Shown here one piece after another: positions 19,698 to 21,616 of a stretch of 21,616 bases of DNA (position 1 is its first letter; each line of letters begins with the position of its first letter). The position numbers and the translations under genes were made by a program. The stretch is from Mycogone perniciosa (taxonomy: Eukaryota > Ascomycota > Sordariomycetes > Hypocreales > Hypocreaceae): positions 1-21,616 of the forward strand of contig JAOALB010000240.1 of assembly GCA_025331125.1 (NCBI GenBank). The letters run 5' to 3'. The notes under the pieces are model-generated. The model saw only the letters and a list, made by a program, of their open reading frames with translations. It did no database searches and was not told the DNA's origin.

Positions 19698-21296
19698 TTA
19701 AGTGCTGATGAGGCCAGAGACTGTATCGATGATATCGCTAGGCATAGCGTAGAAAGCGACCGCGATAATCATATAAAGACCGAGGAGCATAGCGCCTTCG
19801 AGGTAGTTCGACTTGCCGTCCTGAACCGTGTAGGTAACGACTAATACCGATACTGCAAAGGCCACAGTCTGGACTGTTTGAAAATGTTAGAATATTCGTA
19901 ATAGAGAGAGAACAAAAAAGAGTAACTTACAAGTTTCAAAGTGAAGCGACATCTCCCGTCCGATGATCCAGCCGACAATAACCAGGAAAGGAGTCACGCC
20001 GAGGGCGATCTGGATGCTGGAGCCAATGGCAACACCCATAGCCAGGTCCATCTTGTTATGGATGGCAACGACGACAGCCGTGACATGTTCCGCGGCATTT
20101 CCAACAATCGGAATCAGGATCAGACCGATAAACGCCTTGCTGATGTTTGCGCTCTCGACAATGTCGTCGATACTTCCAACCAAGTACTCGGCACAGATAG
20201 CGACCAGGATTGTGACAACGACAAGAACTCCAGCAGCAGCAATGGGGCCCAAAATTGCTTCTTCTTCGTGCTCATTATTTTCTTCTGTGTCCTGCGCCTC
20301 GGAGTCAAAGAGGTTGCTGTGTGTTCGAAGCTGGAAAACGAGGTAGAGAGCATAGAGAATCAGAAGAATGATGGCAGTGCCACGAGATAGGATGAGAACG
20401 CTCTTGGCCTTGTCGTCGGAACCGTTTTGGTCGAGAACGCCGTATAGCTGTGTATATAAATATCAGTACTACTCTCTGAACTAATAGATAATATCGAAAG
20501 ACATACTGCAGCAGGAATCACGAGGGAAGCAGACGAGAGTGTCATCAACGAGCAAGTCGTCTGGGCAACGGCACTAGAAAAAGTCTGCTCTGTGCCTACA
20601 CCATTTGCACCACGGTGAATAATGCCGCCAAAGAAGAAGCTCATTCCCATGACCAGGAGCAAATTGGAGAGGATGGAGCCAAGCATAGACGCTTGAACGA
20701 TCTCGATCTGGTTATCCCTGAGCGCGACAATGCTGACCTATAGGTGGTCAGTGTTTTCGAGTCGAGACTTCTTGGGAACAGATTGTGACGCACGATCAAC
20801 TCAACGGCGTTTCCAAAAGTTGCGTTTAATAATCCACCCAGCGTCTCTCCCATCTTTAGAGAGATCTCCTCGGTCGCAAAGGATAGAACGGCAGCAAGAG
20901 GGATGATGGCGAGGAAATTGAGGGTAAAGATGGCGGTAGCACTCCATTTAAACCAGCCAGCAGCAATGCCGATCGGCACCGTGACGAGGAGGAAGTTGAT
21001 ATAATCTGATGGCAATTGTCAGCATCGACATGTACTCCATATAGATGACATCTATATGATATAGACGGAGACGTACTGCTGAAAATGGTGACTTTGCCGA
21101 CATGCCAGGTGTAGGCAAGGGCCCGGATGAAGATTCTATTGCTGTCATTGCCGGGCGTATGTTTTGAATCGAAGAGGAATTGATAGACTTTGGATCTCTG
21201 GCGGTGGCTCTGGACATGGTTCCCAGTACCAGCAGACGAACCCTCGCCGTTAATCAACGGCGTCTGCTCGTTGACGTTGTCTGCTTTGATACTCAT
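19698..21296 (-). CDS. vcx1: vacuolar-type Ca2+/H+ exchanger (CAX family, Vcx1-like)
   Basis: Five exons, 21296-21077, 21005-20794, 20737-20507, 20447-19931 and 19873-19698, encode 451 aa. Introns are 71, 56, 59 and 57 nt with good GT-AG and CTGAC/CTAAC signals. CAX antiporters use the vacuolar proton gradient to move cytosolic Ca2+ (and often Mn2+) into the vacuole. The cytosolic N-terminus (1-70) is polar. Ten or eleven membrane spans follow. The two inverted alpha-repeats carry the cation-binding motifs GNAVE (138-142) and GNAAE (337-341), with E142 and E341 as key acids, and with ASMLGSILSN and AIGSSIQIA following them. An acidic loop (EAQDTEENNEHEEE, about 270-284) splits the two halves, as in yeast Vcx1. 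The end AMPSDIIDTV is in the last exon. Start 21296 is the first ATG in frame. Fungi often have several CAX paralogues, so the exact orthologue is uncertain. Confidence 0.94.
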
Positions 21297-21616
21297 GGTG
21301 GTGGCGCGCCGAACTGATAGGGTCACGTTTGTATTGGCTATATCGCCAGTCTGTTAGCTTGACATGTGCTACCAACTGACAAGAGTTGTCGAGCAAGTCT
21401 CGGGCTTGGTGATGTTTTTCAGCCAAGGAGGTGTCTTGTCGCAACAAGAACAGCAACAGGAATAGCAATCGCAGCCACAAGCCCTCCCCATCGATGGACA
21501 AGAAAGAATAGGAATGGAAAAGACGGATAATAATAGTAACGCGACCAGGCACAGACCTCGACCGAACAACTCAACAGGGGGGGGGGGGTTGTGGTAGAGC
21601 TTTGTTTTTATAGGCA
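21297..21616 (-). promoter_or_regulatory. promoter and leader of the exchanger gene
   Basis: TATAAAAA lies at 21612-21605 and a run of C residues on the coding strand at about 21579-21589. The leader of about 280 nt carries a Cys-rich uORF and a possible small intron (donor GTCAGT at 21380, GCTAAC, acceptor GATATAG ending at 21338; 43 nt, unusually short). Confidence 0.5.
21369..21491 (-). promoter_or_regulatory. Cys-rich 40-codon uORF in exchanger leader
   Basis: An ATG at 21491 opens a 40-residue frame starting MGRACGCDCYSCCCSCC, with nine Cys in all, ending TAG 72 nt before the exchanger ATG. The Cys codons arise from a TGT/TGC-rich, low-complexity leader, so the peptide may be accidental, but translation of an ATG at this place would affect exchanger output. 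Confidence 0.4.

Overview
The window is nuclear DNA of a filamentous ascomycete, most likely a eurotiomycete (Aspergillus/Penicillium-type). This rests on short introns (49-150 nt) with GTATGT/GTGAGT-like donors and CTAAC/CTGAC branch sites 8-20 nt before the acceptor, on the sequence style of the encoded proteins, and on many scattered TACTCCGTA-type short repeats in the spacers, which I associate with Eurotiales. I cannot name the species. There are no rRNA or tRNA genes, no CRISPR array, and no intact transposon.

Layout: (1) 235-1500 (+), an Apd1/Aim32-family [2Fe-2S] protein. (2) 1895-2970 (-), a 338-aa protein of unknown function that faces gene 1 tail to tail; its last exon is easy to miss. 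(3) About 3480-3790, an AT-rich island holding a doubtful membrane ORF. It is followed by a strong inverted repeat (3873-3940) that ends flush with the stop codon of a 53-aa single-pass membrane protein (3941-4102, -). (4) 5231-6260 (-), an HP1/HepA heterochromatin protein in five exons. (5) 6271-11575, a long spacer with no supportable gene, rich in short dispersed repeats and TAG/TAC microsatellites. (6) 11576-13600 (+), a 655-aa protein with a small N-terminal Zn-finger-like motif, a coiled coil and polyglutamine. (7) 14144-15602 (-), COX15 heme A synthase. It shares a 293-bp divergent promoter with (8) 15896-18686 (+), UTP14 of the small-subunit processome. (9) 18687-19697, a convergent spacer. 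(10) 19698-21296 (-), a five-exon vacuolar-type Ca2+/H+ exchanger (CAX/Vcx1) with a TATA box and a cysteine-rich upstream ORF in its leader.

Most genes are unrelated housekeeping functions (Fe-S protein, heterochromatin, respiration, ribosome biogenesis, calcium storage), as is normal for a fungal chromosome arm. I found no convincing multi-gene novel system. The observations most worth checking are the CIA-type C-terminal tripeptide on the Apd1-like protein, the tiny membrane protein with a leader intron, an ATGA-overlapping uORF and a flush 3' hairpin, the AT-rich island beside it, the start-overlapping uORF of hepA, and the Cys-rich uORF of the exchanger. All exon boundaries were worked out by hand from splice signals, reading frame and family motifs.
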